Shown one piece after another: positions 57,644 to 64,000 of a stretch of 64,000 nt of DNA. Under the pieces are notes generated by a model. The model did no database searches and was not told the DNA's origin. It saw only the letters and a program-made list of their open reading frames with translations. Position 1 is the first letter of the stretch, and every line of letters starts with the position of its first letter. Source of the DNA: Myxococcales bacterium (GTDB lineage Bacteria; Myxococcota_A; Polyangia; Polyangiales; Polyangiaceae); contig JADJQX010000007.1 in assembly GCA_016712525.1 (NCBI GenBank), forward strand, positions 2,666,001 to 2,730,000, read 5' to 3'. Both the position numbers and the translations under genes were made by a program.

Positions 57644-58027
57644 ATGAAGCGCACTGTGAAGAGCCGAAAGCTCCTGGTCGCGTCGGTGGGGGTCGCCACG
57701 GTCCTCTACGCGTGCGAGAAAAAAGACCCGTACCCGCCGGGCAACCTCATGGCGCCCGTGCCGACGCTCGACGCCGCGCCCGCGCCCTCCGAGACGGCGC
57801 CGCCGACCTCGGGGAACCTCATGCCCCCGCCCGAGCCCTCGATCGCCGACCATCCGCCGGGCAACCTCATGCCTCCACCTCCGCCCGAGCCGAGCGACGC
57901 GGGGGCGAAGAAGAAGGACGCGGGCGCGACGCGCGACCCCGGCAAACACGACGGTGGCGCCGCCCCGAAGGCCACCGCGCCGCCTCACCCGCCAGGCAAC
58001 CTGATGCCCCCGCCCGGGCGGCTCTGA
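57644..58027 (+). CDS. Mini-lipoprotein with four GNLM-Pro repeats
   Basis: 127 residues. Signal RKLLVASVGVATVLYAC (Cys24), nearly the same as that of the gene at 57232. The mature part holds four repeats: PPGNLMAPVP, TSGNLMPPPEP, PPGNLMPPPPPEP and a C-terminal PPGNLMPPPGRL, separated by Ala/Asp/Lys-rich spacers. The last repeat is at the very C terminus. The diiron protein gene begins 8 bp after its stop with its own GAGGG site, so the two are almost certainly co-transcribed. It has no known domain. Confidence 0.78.
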   Translation: MKRTVKSRKLLVASVGVATVLYACEKKDPYPPGNLMAPVPTLDAAPAPSETAPPTSGNLMPPPEPSIADHPPGNLMPPPPPEPSDAGAKKKDAGATRDPGKHDGGAAPKATAPPHPPGNLMPPPGRL

Positions 58028-58035
58028 GGGCTGCG

Positions 58036-58845
58036 ATGAGCGGCGTACTCTTCGAGCTCGAGCTCTTCGGGGGCGGCGTCGAGAAGCGCTACCGGCGCAT
58101 GCGCCCCGAGGTCGAGGCCATGCCCTGGGGCACGATCGACACACGCGGGATCTCCGAGGAGGACCTCGTCGCGGCGAGGCGCGCGTGGACGGGCGCGGCC
58201 TTCCAGGAGCACAGGACCGGCATCGCCTGCGCGGCGACCCTCCGCGCGCTCATCGAGTGCCGCGCGCCACTCGATCTCATCGCCCTCGGCTCACGCTTCC
58301 CTCTCGACGAAATGGTGCACGTCGAGCTTTGCGCGCGCATGGCGATGGAGCTCGGCGGAGGAACCGAGATCCAACACGACCCCGACCTCATGGTGCTCGA
58401 CGCGAAGGAGGGCACGCCGCCTCTGCTCCGGGCTGCCGAGCTCGTCGTGCGGTTCTTCTGCGTGGGCGAGGCGCTCTCGATCCCGCTCCTCCGCGGGACC
58501 TGGCACGCGGCGAAACACCCGCTCCCGAAGGCCGTGCTCGGGCGCATCGTGAAGGACGAGGCGGCGCACGGGACGTTCGGCTTCGCGTTCCTCGATTGGG
58601 CGGCGCCCATGCTCGGCGAGGACGACCTCGCTCACCTCGCGCGCCACGCGAGGCTCGCCGTCGACGCCATCCACGACCAGTGGAAGGACATCGAGAAGCG
58701 ACCTCGCCGCACCGAGACCGCGGGCGACGCGCTCGCCTGGATGGAGTCCGGTGCGTACTTGCAGCTTGCACGCAAATCGATGGAGACGAAGGTGCTCGCC
58801 CCGCTCCGCGAGCGTGGGATCGATCCCATGGCGGCGCGGGCCTGA
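58036..58845 (+). CDS. Ferritin-like diiron protein (putative oxidase/oxygenase)
   Basis: 269 residues from the ATG at 58036 (GAGGG five bases upstream). Mostly helical, with the carboxylate-bridged diiron ligand set in order: Glu58 (FQEHR), Glu92-x-x-His95 (DEMVH), Glu145 (VGEAL) and Glu175-x-x-His178 (KDEAAH). That is the E, ExxH, E, ExxH pattern of four-helix-bundle ferritin-like enzymes. There is no signal peptide, so it is cytoplasmic. Similar diiron proteins oxygenate small molecules, act in RiPP maturation or handle iron. Its tight linkage to a GNLMPPP lipoprotein gene suggests it acts on, or with, that peptide; this is inference. Function not known to me. Confidence 0.75.
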   Translation: MSGVLFELELFGGGVEKRYRRMRPEVEAMPWGTIDTRGISEEDLVAARRAWTGAAFQEHRTGIACAATLRALIECRAPLDLIALGSRFPLDEMVHVELCARMAMELGGGTEIQHDPDLMVLDAKEGTPPLLRAAELVVRFFCVGEALSIPLLRGTWHAAKHPLPKAVLGRIVKDEAAHGTFGFAFLDWAAPMLGEDDLAHLARHARLAVDAIHDQWKDIEKRPRRTETAGDALAWMESGAYLQLARKSMETKVLAPLRERGIDPMAARA

Positions 58846-59029
58846 ATCGGCCCTCCCATCCTCTCCGAGGAACCGCGGATGCCTCGAGGCGCGAGAGCGT
58901 CGAAACCCGAACGATCTCGAGCCTCCTCACGAAGGACCTCTGTAGCGCGATGTACGATAGCCGGGGATGGAGTGGGGGTGGAAACGAGTCCCACGGGAAA
59001 ACGTCACCTCACGTGCCTTTTTCACGTGC

Positions 59030-59035
59030 GATGCT
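59030..59035 (+). promoter_or_regulatory. Candidate -10 box for a leaderless transcript
   Basis: GATGCT ends 6 nt before the ATG at 59042, identical in sequence and spacing to the box before the gene at 3030. It favours 59042 over the in-frame upstream ATG at 58967. Confidence 0.35.
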
Positions 59036-59041
59036 TCGACC

Positions 59042-60019
59042 ATGAGACACGGCCTCGCTCGCGCCCTCCTCGGTCCGTCGTCGTTCGTGCTCGCGTGCGC
59101 CCTCACCGTCGCGCCGGAGCGCGCCCACGCCGAAGACGCGCCACCCGCGCCGAAGACCCTCAAGCTGCCCGTCTGCGGCGCGACCGAGGCGCTCGGGGTA
59201 CGCCCCGACGGGACGTACGCCTGCCGCACGCTGCCCACGATCCCGAGCCCGCTCCCGGCCGACTGTTCGCTCGGGCCCGGCGACGACGACGGCGCCTTGA
59301 CGTGCGTGCCTCGAGGCACGGGCCAGACCGACCCGTACTACCTCGTCCGCAAAGACGCGATCGTGCGTTGGCTCGACGCGGGCGGCGCCGCGCGCACGAT
59401 CGCCGAGCTCCCGAAGCCGCAGCGGACCTTCGAGTGCGGGGCGTTCACCAAGGTCTCCCCCGACGTTTTCCGCTGCGAGACGGCGCCCTCGAAAGAAGGC
59501 GTTCCGGCCCTGCCCACGCCCAAATGTGGCCCAGGCCAGACCGTGACGTTCAACGCGCAACGCGAGCTCCGGTGCATGGATCTCCCCTCCGGGCGCGTCG
59601 CGCTCCCGTGCTCCGACTTCGCCTCGGGGCAGACGAGCCACGACGGCGTCACCATCGAGTGCGGCCCACGCAACGCCGGCGCGGTCGACGAGGGCCTGCT
59701 CGCGCGCACGCTCGACTACGTGTACCGGGTCGTCGAGGGCAAACCACCTCGCGAGCTGGCACGGCCCCTCAAGGCGTCGCTCCGCACGGGGCGCATCCCG
59801 ATGTGCGGCGACGCCCAGACCCTCGTATGGCGCGACGGGGCGCTCACGTGCGCCACGCAGGGCGCGGCCGCCATCACGCGCACCGACGCGACGATCCTGA
59901 AGGGGATCCTCGAGCGCGTCATCGCGAGGCTCCAGCGAAGCGCCCCGGTCGTCGATCCGTTCTTGCCCCCCGCGAAGCTCGGCGACAGCCCGGCGGTGCT
60001 CTTCCTCGAGAAGCGCTGA
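59042..60019 (+). CDS. Exported Cys-containing protein of unknown function
   Basis: 325 residues. The N terminus is either a lipoprotein signal (SFVLAC, Cys19) or a Sec signal cleaved at AHA (~33); both fit. The mature protein has about nine Cys in spaced short blocks of the type (V/M)CG....L....DG....C (VCGATEALGVRPDGTYAC, CGDAQTLVWRDGALTC). This suggests a repeated small disulphide module with Gly-Asp turns. No catalytic motif. It converges with the outer-membrane protein gene 9 bp away. Not recognised. Confidence 0.65.
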   Translation: MRHGLARALLGPSSFVLACALTVAPERAHAEDAPPAPKTLKLPVCGATEALGVRPDGTYACRTLPTIPSPLPADCSLGPGDDDGALTCVPRGTGQTDPYYLVRKDAIVRWLDAGGAARTIAELPKPQRTFECGAFTKVSPDVFRCETAPSKEGVPALPTPKCGPGQTVTFNAQRELRCMDLPSGRVALPCSDFASGQTSHDGVTIECGPRNAGAVDEGLLARTLDYVYRVVEGKPPRELARPLKASLRTGRIPMCGDAQTLVWRDGALTCATQGAAAITRTDATILKGILERVIARLQRSAPVVDPFLPPAKLGDSPAVLFLEKR

Positions 60020-60028
60020 AAGCACCCC

Positions 60029-60736
60029 TCAAAAAAGGAAGCCTATCCGGAGGAGATCCACCGTGGGCACGGTGGCGTACCCGAACGTCTTCGCCACGTC
60101 CTCGGCGGCCGACCGCACCTCCGTGGGTGTGCCGTCCGGGAGCGAGTCGACGTACGACTTCTTGATGGGGACCTGCACGCCCGCGTCGAGCCCGACGGTG
60201 AGCCCCGAGCGGAGCGTCCACAAGAAGCCGACGCGAGGGTTCACGAAGTAGGTCTCGGCCGTCGCCGTCTCCGTGAGCGTGCCCAAGATGGGCAGCTCCG
60301 CGGTGGCCCGCGCGTGCATGCGTTGGTAGCCGGCGCGGAGGCCGATGAAGAACGCCCCTTGGAACGGGAAGACACGGAGGTCTCCAGCCACGCCCCAGAA
60401 CGAGCCCTCGAGCGGCCCGACCTTGAGGCTCGGCATGAACCCGACCTCCGCGCCGAGGCCGAGCGTGCGCTCGATCTTCACGAGGGCCTCGAGGGAGAAC
60501 GGGCGCGGGAAGCCGAGGCCGAGGAGCGCCCCCACCCGCACGTGATCCTGGTCCTCCCACTCCTCCTCGTGCGCCCCTTCTTCGGTCGTCGTGCGCGGCG
60601 GAGGCACCACGGTGACCCCACCTCCGGGCGGTGGCCCCTCGGGCTCGACGTGCGCCGACGCGCGGTGCGTGAACGACATCCCCAAAACGACCAGGACCGA
60701 GACCAACGACACGACCTTGGAGAGACGAGCCTTCAT
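60029..60736 (-). CDS. Outer-membrane beta-barrel protein
   Basis: 235 residues from the ATG at 60736. Signal peptide (KVVSLVSVLVVLGMSF, cleavage near ASA, residue ~28), a Pro/Gly/Thr/Glu spacer, then ~170 residues of alternating strands with Gly and aromatics (VGALLGLGFPRPFSLEALVK, GAFFIGLRAGYQRM, FVNPRVGFLWTLRSGLTVG), ending LLRIGFLF with a terminal Phe as in BAM substrates. This is an eight- to ten-strand barrel of unknown role. The upstream region is AT-rich (60780-60825) and probably holds the promoter, but no clean -35/-10 pair is seen. Confidence 0.68.
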   Translation of the reverse strand: MKARLSKVVSLVSVLVVLGMSFTHRASAHVEPEGPPPGGGVTVVPPPRTTTEEGAHEEEWEDQDHVRVGALLGLGFPRPFSLEALVKIERTLGLGAEVGFMPSLKVGPLEGSFWGVAGDLRVFPFQGAFFIGLRAGYQRMHARATAELPILGTLTETATAETYFVNPRVGFLWTLRSGLTVGLDAGVQVPIKKSYVDSLPDGTPTEVRSAAEDVAKTFGYATVPTVDLLRIGFLF

Positions 60737-60854
60737 CACGTGCACCTCGCTTCGTATGGGGCGAGCGCGCGCGATTTCGATCACACAAACACTGAGATTT
60801 ATTGAACAATTCTCTCGAATGCGCACGCACCACCGCGCACCCAAGGGGGCGAGT

Positions 60855-62141
60855 TCACGGTGAGGAGAGCTCGGACGGAGAGAACGTCACGAGCTCGCGA
60901 ACGACGCGGGACTTGGTGCTCCCGGGCTCGACCGAGCGCAGGACCACGAAGAGCCTCAGGGCGCGTGTCCCGGGGGGTATGCCGGTCGTGACGAGCTCGC
61001 CGCGGGCGAACGCCAGCTTGGCCTCGCGGGTCGACTCACGGCCGAAGAGCCCCGCGATCTGCCACGTCGTGCCCCACTCCGATTGGGAGCGCGGTGCGCG
61101 AGGGAGCCAGCTCCTTTCGCCGGTGTCGCGCTCGATCTCGACCGCGACGTCGGGCATCTCCGGACCGACGCGGGCGGCGAACGTGGGGTAGCAGGCGAAC
61201 GGGTAGCTCTGGGTCTCGCCACGGACGCCTTGAACGAGCGCCATCACGAAGAGCCACCCGCCCACGACGAGGCCCGGGAGGGTGCGGCGCGACACCGCCC
61301 TTCGGCGCCCGAGGGCCCGCGCCCGAGGAAAAACGAGGCACCCATAGCAGGCCCACAGGCTCGTGAACGTGATGAAGAAGAAGACGCGCGTGGCCTGGTG
61401 GAAAAGGAGCCCTACGAGGGCGAGCGGCCTTCGCGCGCGAGGTACGGCGCCGAGCACGAAGAACGAGAGCTCGAAGGCGACCACGAGCCCCGCGCCCGCT
61501 TCCACGAGCCCGGGCACGCGGTCGACGCGGAGCGCCGGGGCAACGCCCCACTCGGCCCACTTCCACCACATCTGGTTCCGGACGTTGTCGCTCGTGACCC
61601 AGGCGAGGCCCGAGGTGGCGAGCTTCCAGAAGCCCGGGAAGAAGTACACGACCCCGAGGAGCGCGCGGGCCGACGCGAGCGCGATCTCGGCCGGAGCCGA
61701 CGGCCGCTTCGGCCCCGCGAGGGCCCGGAACGAGAGCCCGCGCGCGAAGGCGCGATCGACCGACAGCGCCTCGCCGGAGGGCGCGACCGCGAGCACCGCG
61801 AGCATCCACACGAGGTGCATGTCGTGGACGACCTCCCCGGTGAGCTGCGCGACGCCGAACAGCACGAGGGCCGCGAGCGTGAGCACGGAGAGCGAGAGGC
61901 GCGTGTAGAGGCCGACCAAGGCGAGCCCTCCGCTCGCATAGAAAAGGACCCGGAGAGCGTCGACCGCGCTCGGCGAAAGAGGCACGTGTGCGAGCTCCGA
62001 GAGCCACCCCGGGTAGAACCGAAGCGCCGAGGGCGCACGGGCGATCGCGCACGCCATTTCGGGCTCGGGCGACGCGAGCGTCACCCCGACGACGCAGATC
62101 CGAAAGAGCGCGAGGTGGAGGGGGCGCGCCGAGACCTTCAT
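60855..62141 (-). CDS. HTTM-domain (vitamin-K-dependent gamma-carboxylase-like) membrane protein
   Basis: 428 residues from the ATG at 62141. At least seven hydrophobic segments between residues ~10 and 310. The ARALLGVVYFFPGFWKLATSGLAW segment, with NQMWWKW after it, matches the HTTM family related to gamma-glutamyl carboxylase, and FHQATRVFFFITFTSLWACYG is also typical. The last ~110 residues are a soluble domain (YPFACYPTFAARVGPEMPDV onward). Bacterial HTTM proteins are mostly uncharacterised; carboxylase activity is not implied. Confidence 0.72.
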   Translation of the reverse strand: MKVSARPLHLALFRICVVGVTLASPEPEMACAIARAPSALRFYPGWLSELAHVPLSPSAVDALRVLFYASGGLALVGLYTRLSLSVLTLAALVLFGVAQLTGEVVHDMHLVWMLAVLAVAPSGEALSVDRAFARGLSFRALAGPKRPSAPAEIALASARALLGVVYFFPGFWKLATSGLAWVTSDNVRNQMWWKWAEWGVAPALRVDRVPGLVEAGAGLVVAFELSFFVLGAVPRARRPLALVGLLFHQATRVFFFITFTSLWACYGCLVFPRARALGRRRAVSRRTLPGLVVGGWLFVMALVQGVRGETQSYPFACYPTFAARVGPEMPDVAVEIERDTGERSWLPRAPRSQSEWGTTWQIAGLFGRESTREAKLAFARGELVTTGIPPGTRALRLFVVLRSVEPGSTKSRVVRELVTFSPSELSSP

Positions 62142-62307
62142 GCGCGTCCGTGCTCGCCGTGTCGCGTCCGCCGTGGGGTCACGAGCAAAACCTCCGGAGC
62201 CGATCCTACCCGCCTCGGACGCGTGCAGACGACCAAAGTCCGAGCGCATGCGGCGGAGCCACGAGGAGGCCGACGACGCTCGTGACGCACGCGCGTGAAA
62301 GTCGGGG

Positions 62308-62313
62308 TATGGT
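62308..62313 (+). promoter_or_regulatory. Candidate -10 box for a leaderless transcript
   Basis: TATGGT ends 7 nt before the ATG at 62321 and covers the alternative in-frame ATG at 62309, which argues for the downstream start. Confidence 0.35.
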
Positions 62314-62320
62314 CGCGCGC

Positions 62321-63160
62321 ATGCGTCGCCTCACGAGCCTCCTCGCGATCGTGTCCTTGGCCCCTGCAGCGCTTGCTCTCGGCGCGTGCGGAGGGCACGA
62401 GCGCATCGTCGTCTCTCCGGAGCCCCCCCGCGATCTCGAGAGCCGCGCCGAGGCCGAAGCACGCTCGAGCGCCAAAGAGGGCGAGCGCGTGGGCGACACG
62501 CTCCGAGGTGTGGCCCACCGCGACGACGCCTCGACGGACTGGCGCATCCAGCTCGACGAAGGGCAGTGTTACTGGTTCGGCTACGCGGGCGACGCGGGGG
62601 TCCAGAGGTTCTCGATGTACATCTGGGATCCGAAGGACAAGCGCCTCGACAGCGCGCGCGGAAAACCGCCGCAGGGCATCTTCACCCACTGCGCCGAGAC
62701 GAGCGGCATCTATCGCCTCCAGGGCAAGGTCTCCGAAGGTGCCGGGCACTACGCCGTGGTCGTCTACAAGACCAAGGGGGTCGAGAAGAAGCCCGAGCCC
62801 GAGAAGAAGCCCGAGCCCACGAGCGATCTCGCGGCGACCATCGAGAAGAAGGCAGCGCAGGCCGCCGCGGGGGCCAAGCGCTCCGGCGATTTCGTCGAGG
62901 GCACGGCCGAGACGACCGAGCTCTACACCGCGATGGAAGCGGGCAAGTGCTACTGGATCATCGCCGCGGGGGAGCCCGGCAAGGTGAAGAAGCTCTTTCT
63001 TTATCTGTGGGACCCGAAGTCGAAGCGGGTCACCGAGAACAAGAGCGACTCCGAGACCACCATGGTCGGCCACTGCGCCAAGGAGAGCGGCATGTACAAA
63101 TACCAGCTCAAGGTCGACAGCGGCTCGGGCCCCTACAAGGCCGCGATCTACGTGAAATAA
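62321..63160 (+). CDS. Lipoprotein with two copies of a CYW domain
   Basis: 279 residues from the ATG at 62321, giving a compact signal RRLTSLLAIVSL...ALGAC. After a charged linker, two ~95-residue copies are separated by a Lys/Glu/Pro repeat (KKPEPEKKPEP). Each has G(Q/K)CYW, a GEPG/GDAG turn, LFLYLWDPKSKR or FSMYIWDPKDKR, a C-A-E/K-SG-(I/M)Y-(R/K) block (HCAETSGIYRL, HCAKESGMYKY) and ends in a G-GPY or GAGHY strand. This looks like a duplicated jelly-roll/PPC-like binding domain. Function unknown. Confidence 0.75.
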   Translation: MRRLTSLLAIVSLAPAALALGACGGHERIVVSPEPPRDLESRAEAEARSSAKEGERVGDTLRGVAHRDDASTDWRIQLDEGQCYWFGYAGDAGVQRFSMYIWDPKDKRLDSARGKPPQGIFTHCAETSGIYRLQGKVSEGAGHYAVVVYKTKGVEKKPEPEKKPEPTSDLAATIEKKAAQAAAGAKRSGDFVEGTAETTELYTAMEAGKCYWIIAAGEPGKVKKLFLYLWDPKSKRVTENKSDSETTMVGHCAKESGMYKYQLKVDSGSGPYKAAIYVK

Positions 63161-63275
63161 AGGCTCGTGCGCGGGGCGACCGTTCGATCCCGCACGGATT
63201 GCGTGACCGAAGCGTCACACGATCGACACGAAGGCGGCGAGCGCGCGCCACGCGGAGTGCGCATACGTAAGGTCT

Positions 63276-63542
63276 ATGAGCATCGAGACCCACACCCGCT
63301 CGGCCGCTCGGTCCTCCGAGTTCTCGCTCTCCCTCCGCGCCCGCGACGCCAAGACGTCCGCGGCGATCGCCTTCGCGGCAGCGCTGCCGGCGGCCTTCCT
63401 CGCGTTTCAGTGGCACGCGCTCGCCGTCCTCCCCGTCGTGGCCGTGCTCTTCGGCGCGCGCTCGGTCCGCAGGCTCGTCGTCATCGCGGCGGAGCACACG
63501 CGCGTGACGCACGACCACGACGACCACGCCACCTCGCACTGA
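63276..63542 (+). CDS. Small membrane protein with His/Asp-rich tail
   Basis: 88 residues. The N-terminal ~27 residues are polar; two hydrophobic helices follow (AAIAFAAALPAAFLAFQWHAL and VLPVVAVLFGARSV, which may form a hairpin). The C-terminal tail is HTRVTHDHDDHATSH, with five His and three Asp, and could bind metal. Upstream AAGG is a weak Shine-Dalgarno. Codon usage fits a real gene; function unknown. Confidence 0.6.
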   Translation: MSIETHTRSAARSSEFSLSLRARDAKTSAAIAFAAALPAAFLAFQWHALAVLPVVAVLFGARSVRRLVVIAAEHTRVTHDHDDHATSH

Positions 63543-63568
63543 CCTCGCGGGCCTCTACGCTCGCCCGA

Positions 63569-63591
63569 TGACCGACCTTTGTCCTCGGTCA
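63569..63591. terminator. Hairpin between convergent genes
   Basis: TGACCGA (63569-63575) pairs with TCGGTCA (63585-63591), 9-nt loop, between the stops at 63542 (+) and 63599 (-). No U-tract is present; a weak bidirectional element. Confidence 0.4.
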
Positions 63592-63598
63592 CGCTGAT

Positions 63599-64000
63599 TT
63601 AGTTCGCGCGGAAGACCTCGACCGCTCGCCCGTGCCCGTCGAAGGCGCAGTGCCCCGCGCCCGCCACGACCTTGGTGTCGACCGGGAACCCGAGGCCCGC
63701 GAAGTGGGGCGCGGCCTTCTCGATGTCGGCCTTCAAGAAGTCCTGGTCGCCGTAGGTGAAGAACATCGTGGTGCCCGCGCGTCTCTCGGGGCTCGTCGTG
63801 TCCCAGGCGAACGCCTTCGTGGGCCGCTCCCCACCGCAGTTGAGCGCGTAGACGCCGGGGTACGCGTCGCCGTACTTGCGTACGAACTGCGACGTGAGGA
63901 AGATCGAGCCGCCCGAGGAGCCATAATAGTAGGCGTTCCCGAGCGTGACGTCGTAGGCCGCGCGGACGGCGTCGAGCACCGCCTTGAGCACGTCGGCGTT
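63599..64000 (-). CDS. Alpha/beta-hydrolase esterase, C-terminal part (cut by window edge)
   Basis: 134 codons are visible; the frame is open to the last base, so the start lies outside. The nucleophile elbow is YYYGSSGGSIFLTSQF (G-x-S-x-G as GSSGG), followed by YPGVYALNCGGE. The Asp region TYGDQDFLKADI and the catalytic His in AGAGHCAFDGHG complete a hydrolase triad. The pattern recalls PHB-depolymerase/feruloyl-esterase-like (esterase D/LpqC) enzymes, which are usually secreted. Substrate unknown. Confidence 0.75.
   Translation of the reverse strand, partial: NADVLKAVLDAVRAAYDVTLGNAYYYGSSGGSIFLTSQFVRKYGDAYPGVYALNCGGERPTKAFAWDTTSPERRAGTTMFFTYGDQDFLKADIEKAAPHFAGLGFPVDTKVVAGAGHCAFDGHGRAVEVFRAN

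Noticed and set aside
57370..58020. Short repeated DNA resembling a CRISPR or tandem-repeat array
   Set aside because: The repeats are in-frame coding units (GNLMPPP) with variable spacing and no unique spacers.

Overview
The window looks like a chromosomal segment of a myxobacterium, most likely from the Polyangiales/Sorangiineae side. It is very G+C-rich, with strong G/C preference at third codon positions. It carries eukaryotic-type Ser/Thr kinases (three, one cut by the left edge), many secreted lipoproteins of unknown function, a Cys-rich DVDCGG-repeat lipoprotein and an ECF sigma factor cluster. Core genes (rplS, rplC, glmU, metK, glnA, the his operon) sit among this material. I see no tRNA or rRNA gene, insertion sequence, phage or CRISPR array. 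The taxonomic call is inference from gene content only.

Layout. 1-6.3 kb: end of a membrane-anchored kinase, an L,D-transpeptidase lipoprotein, a beta-CASP nuclease, two small membrane proteins and a solitary rplS with a U-tract terminator. 6.4-12.5 kb: a PrxQ-type peroxiredoxin, the DVDCGG-repeat/FGE-like lipoprotein, a two-gene polar amino-acid ABC transporter (binding protein and permease fused, then ATPase) and a lipoprotein. 12.5-20.7 kb: a solitary rplC behind a folded leader, rlmE translationally coupled to a giant kinase/ATPase/TPR regulator, and convergent glmU. 20.9-26.4 kb: a 1326-residue lipoprotein and a FadL-type porin.

26.4-35.6 kb: a lipase gene and a compact histidine operon, hisD-hisC/HAD-hisB-hisH-hisA-hisF-hisIE-hisZ-hisG, mostly with overlapping stop/start codons. 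The short-form HisG and its HisZ partner are both present. No separate histidinol-phosphatase gene exists here, but HisC carries a C-terminal HAD phosphatase domain that could supply the step. hisIE is broken by one missing G. 35.8-39.8 kb: P-II protein and glutamine synthetase (nitrogen control), then glutathione-dependent formaldehyde detoxification (class III alcohol dehydrogenase and S-formylglutathione hydrolase). 39.8-46.7 kb, minus strand: a nucleotide-transporter-like/HEAT/cyclic-nucleotide-binding fusion and an overlapping operon of exported protein, ECF sigma factor and membrane regulator (also with a one-base frameshift), plus a duplicated-domain lipoprotein.

46.9-64 kb: two lipoproteins (one with a glycoside-hydrolase-like C-terminal half), metK with its own promoter, a long folded leader and a U-rich terminator, a methyltransferase, a zinc-ribbon membrane protein, a second membrane-anchored kinase, two paralogous mini-lipoproteins built from GNLMPPP repeats beside a ferritin-like diiron protein, then exported or membrane proteins and an esterase running off the right edge.

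Most notable: the GNLMPPP/diiron locus; the HisC-HAD fusion; structured leaders of rplC and metK; a recurrent TANNNT-like box 6-7 nt before start codons that lack a Shine-Dalgarno, suggesting leaderless transcripts; and two frameshifts, both at five-base G/C runs, that look like homopolymer errors in the assembly.
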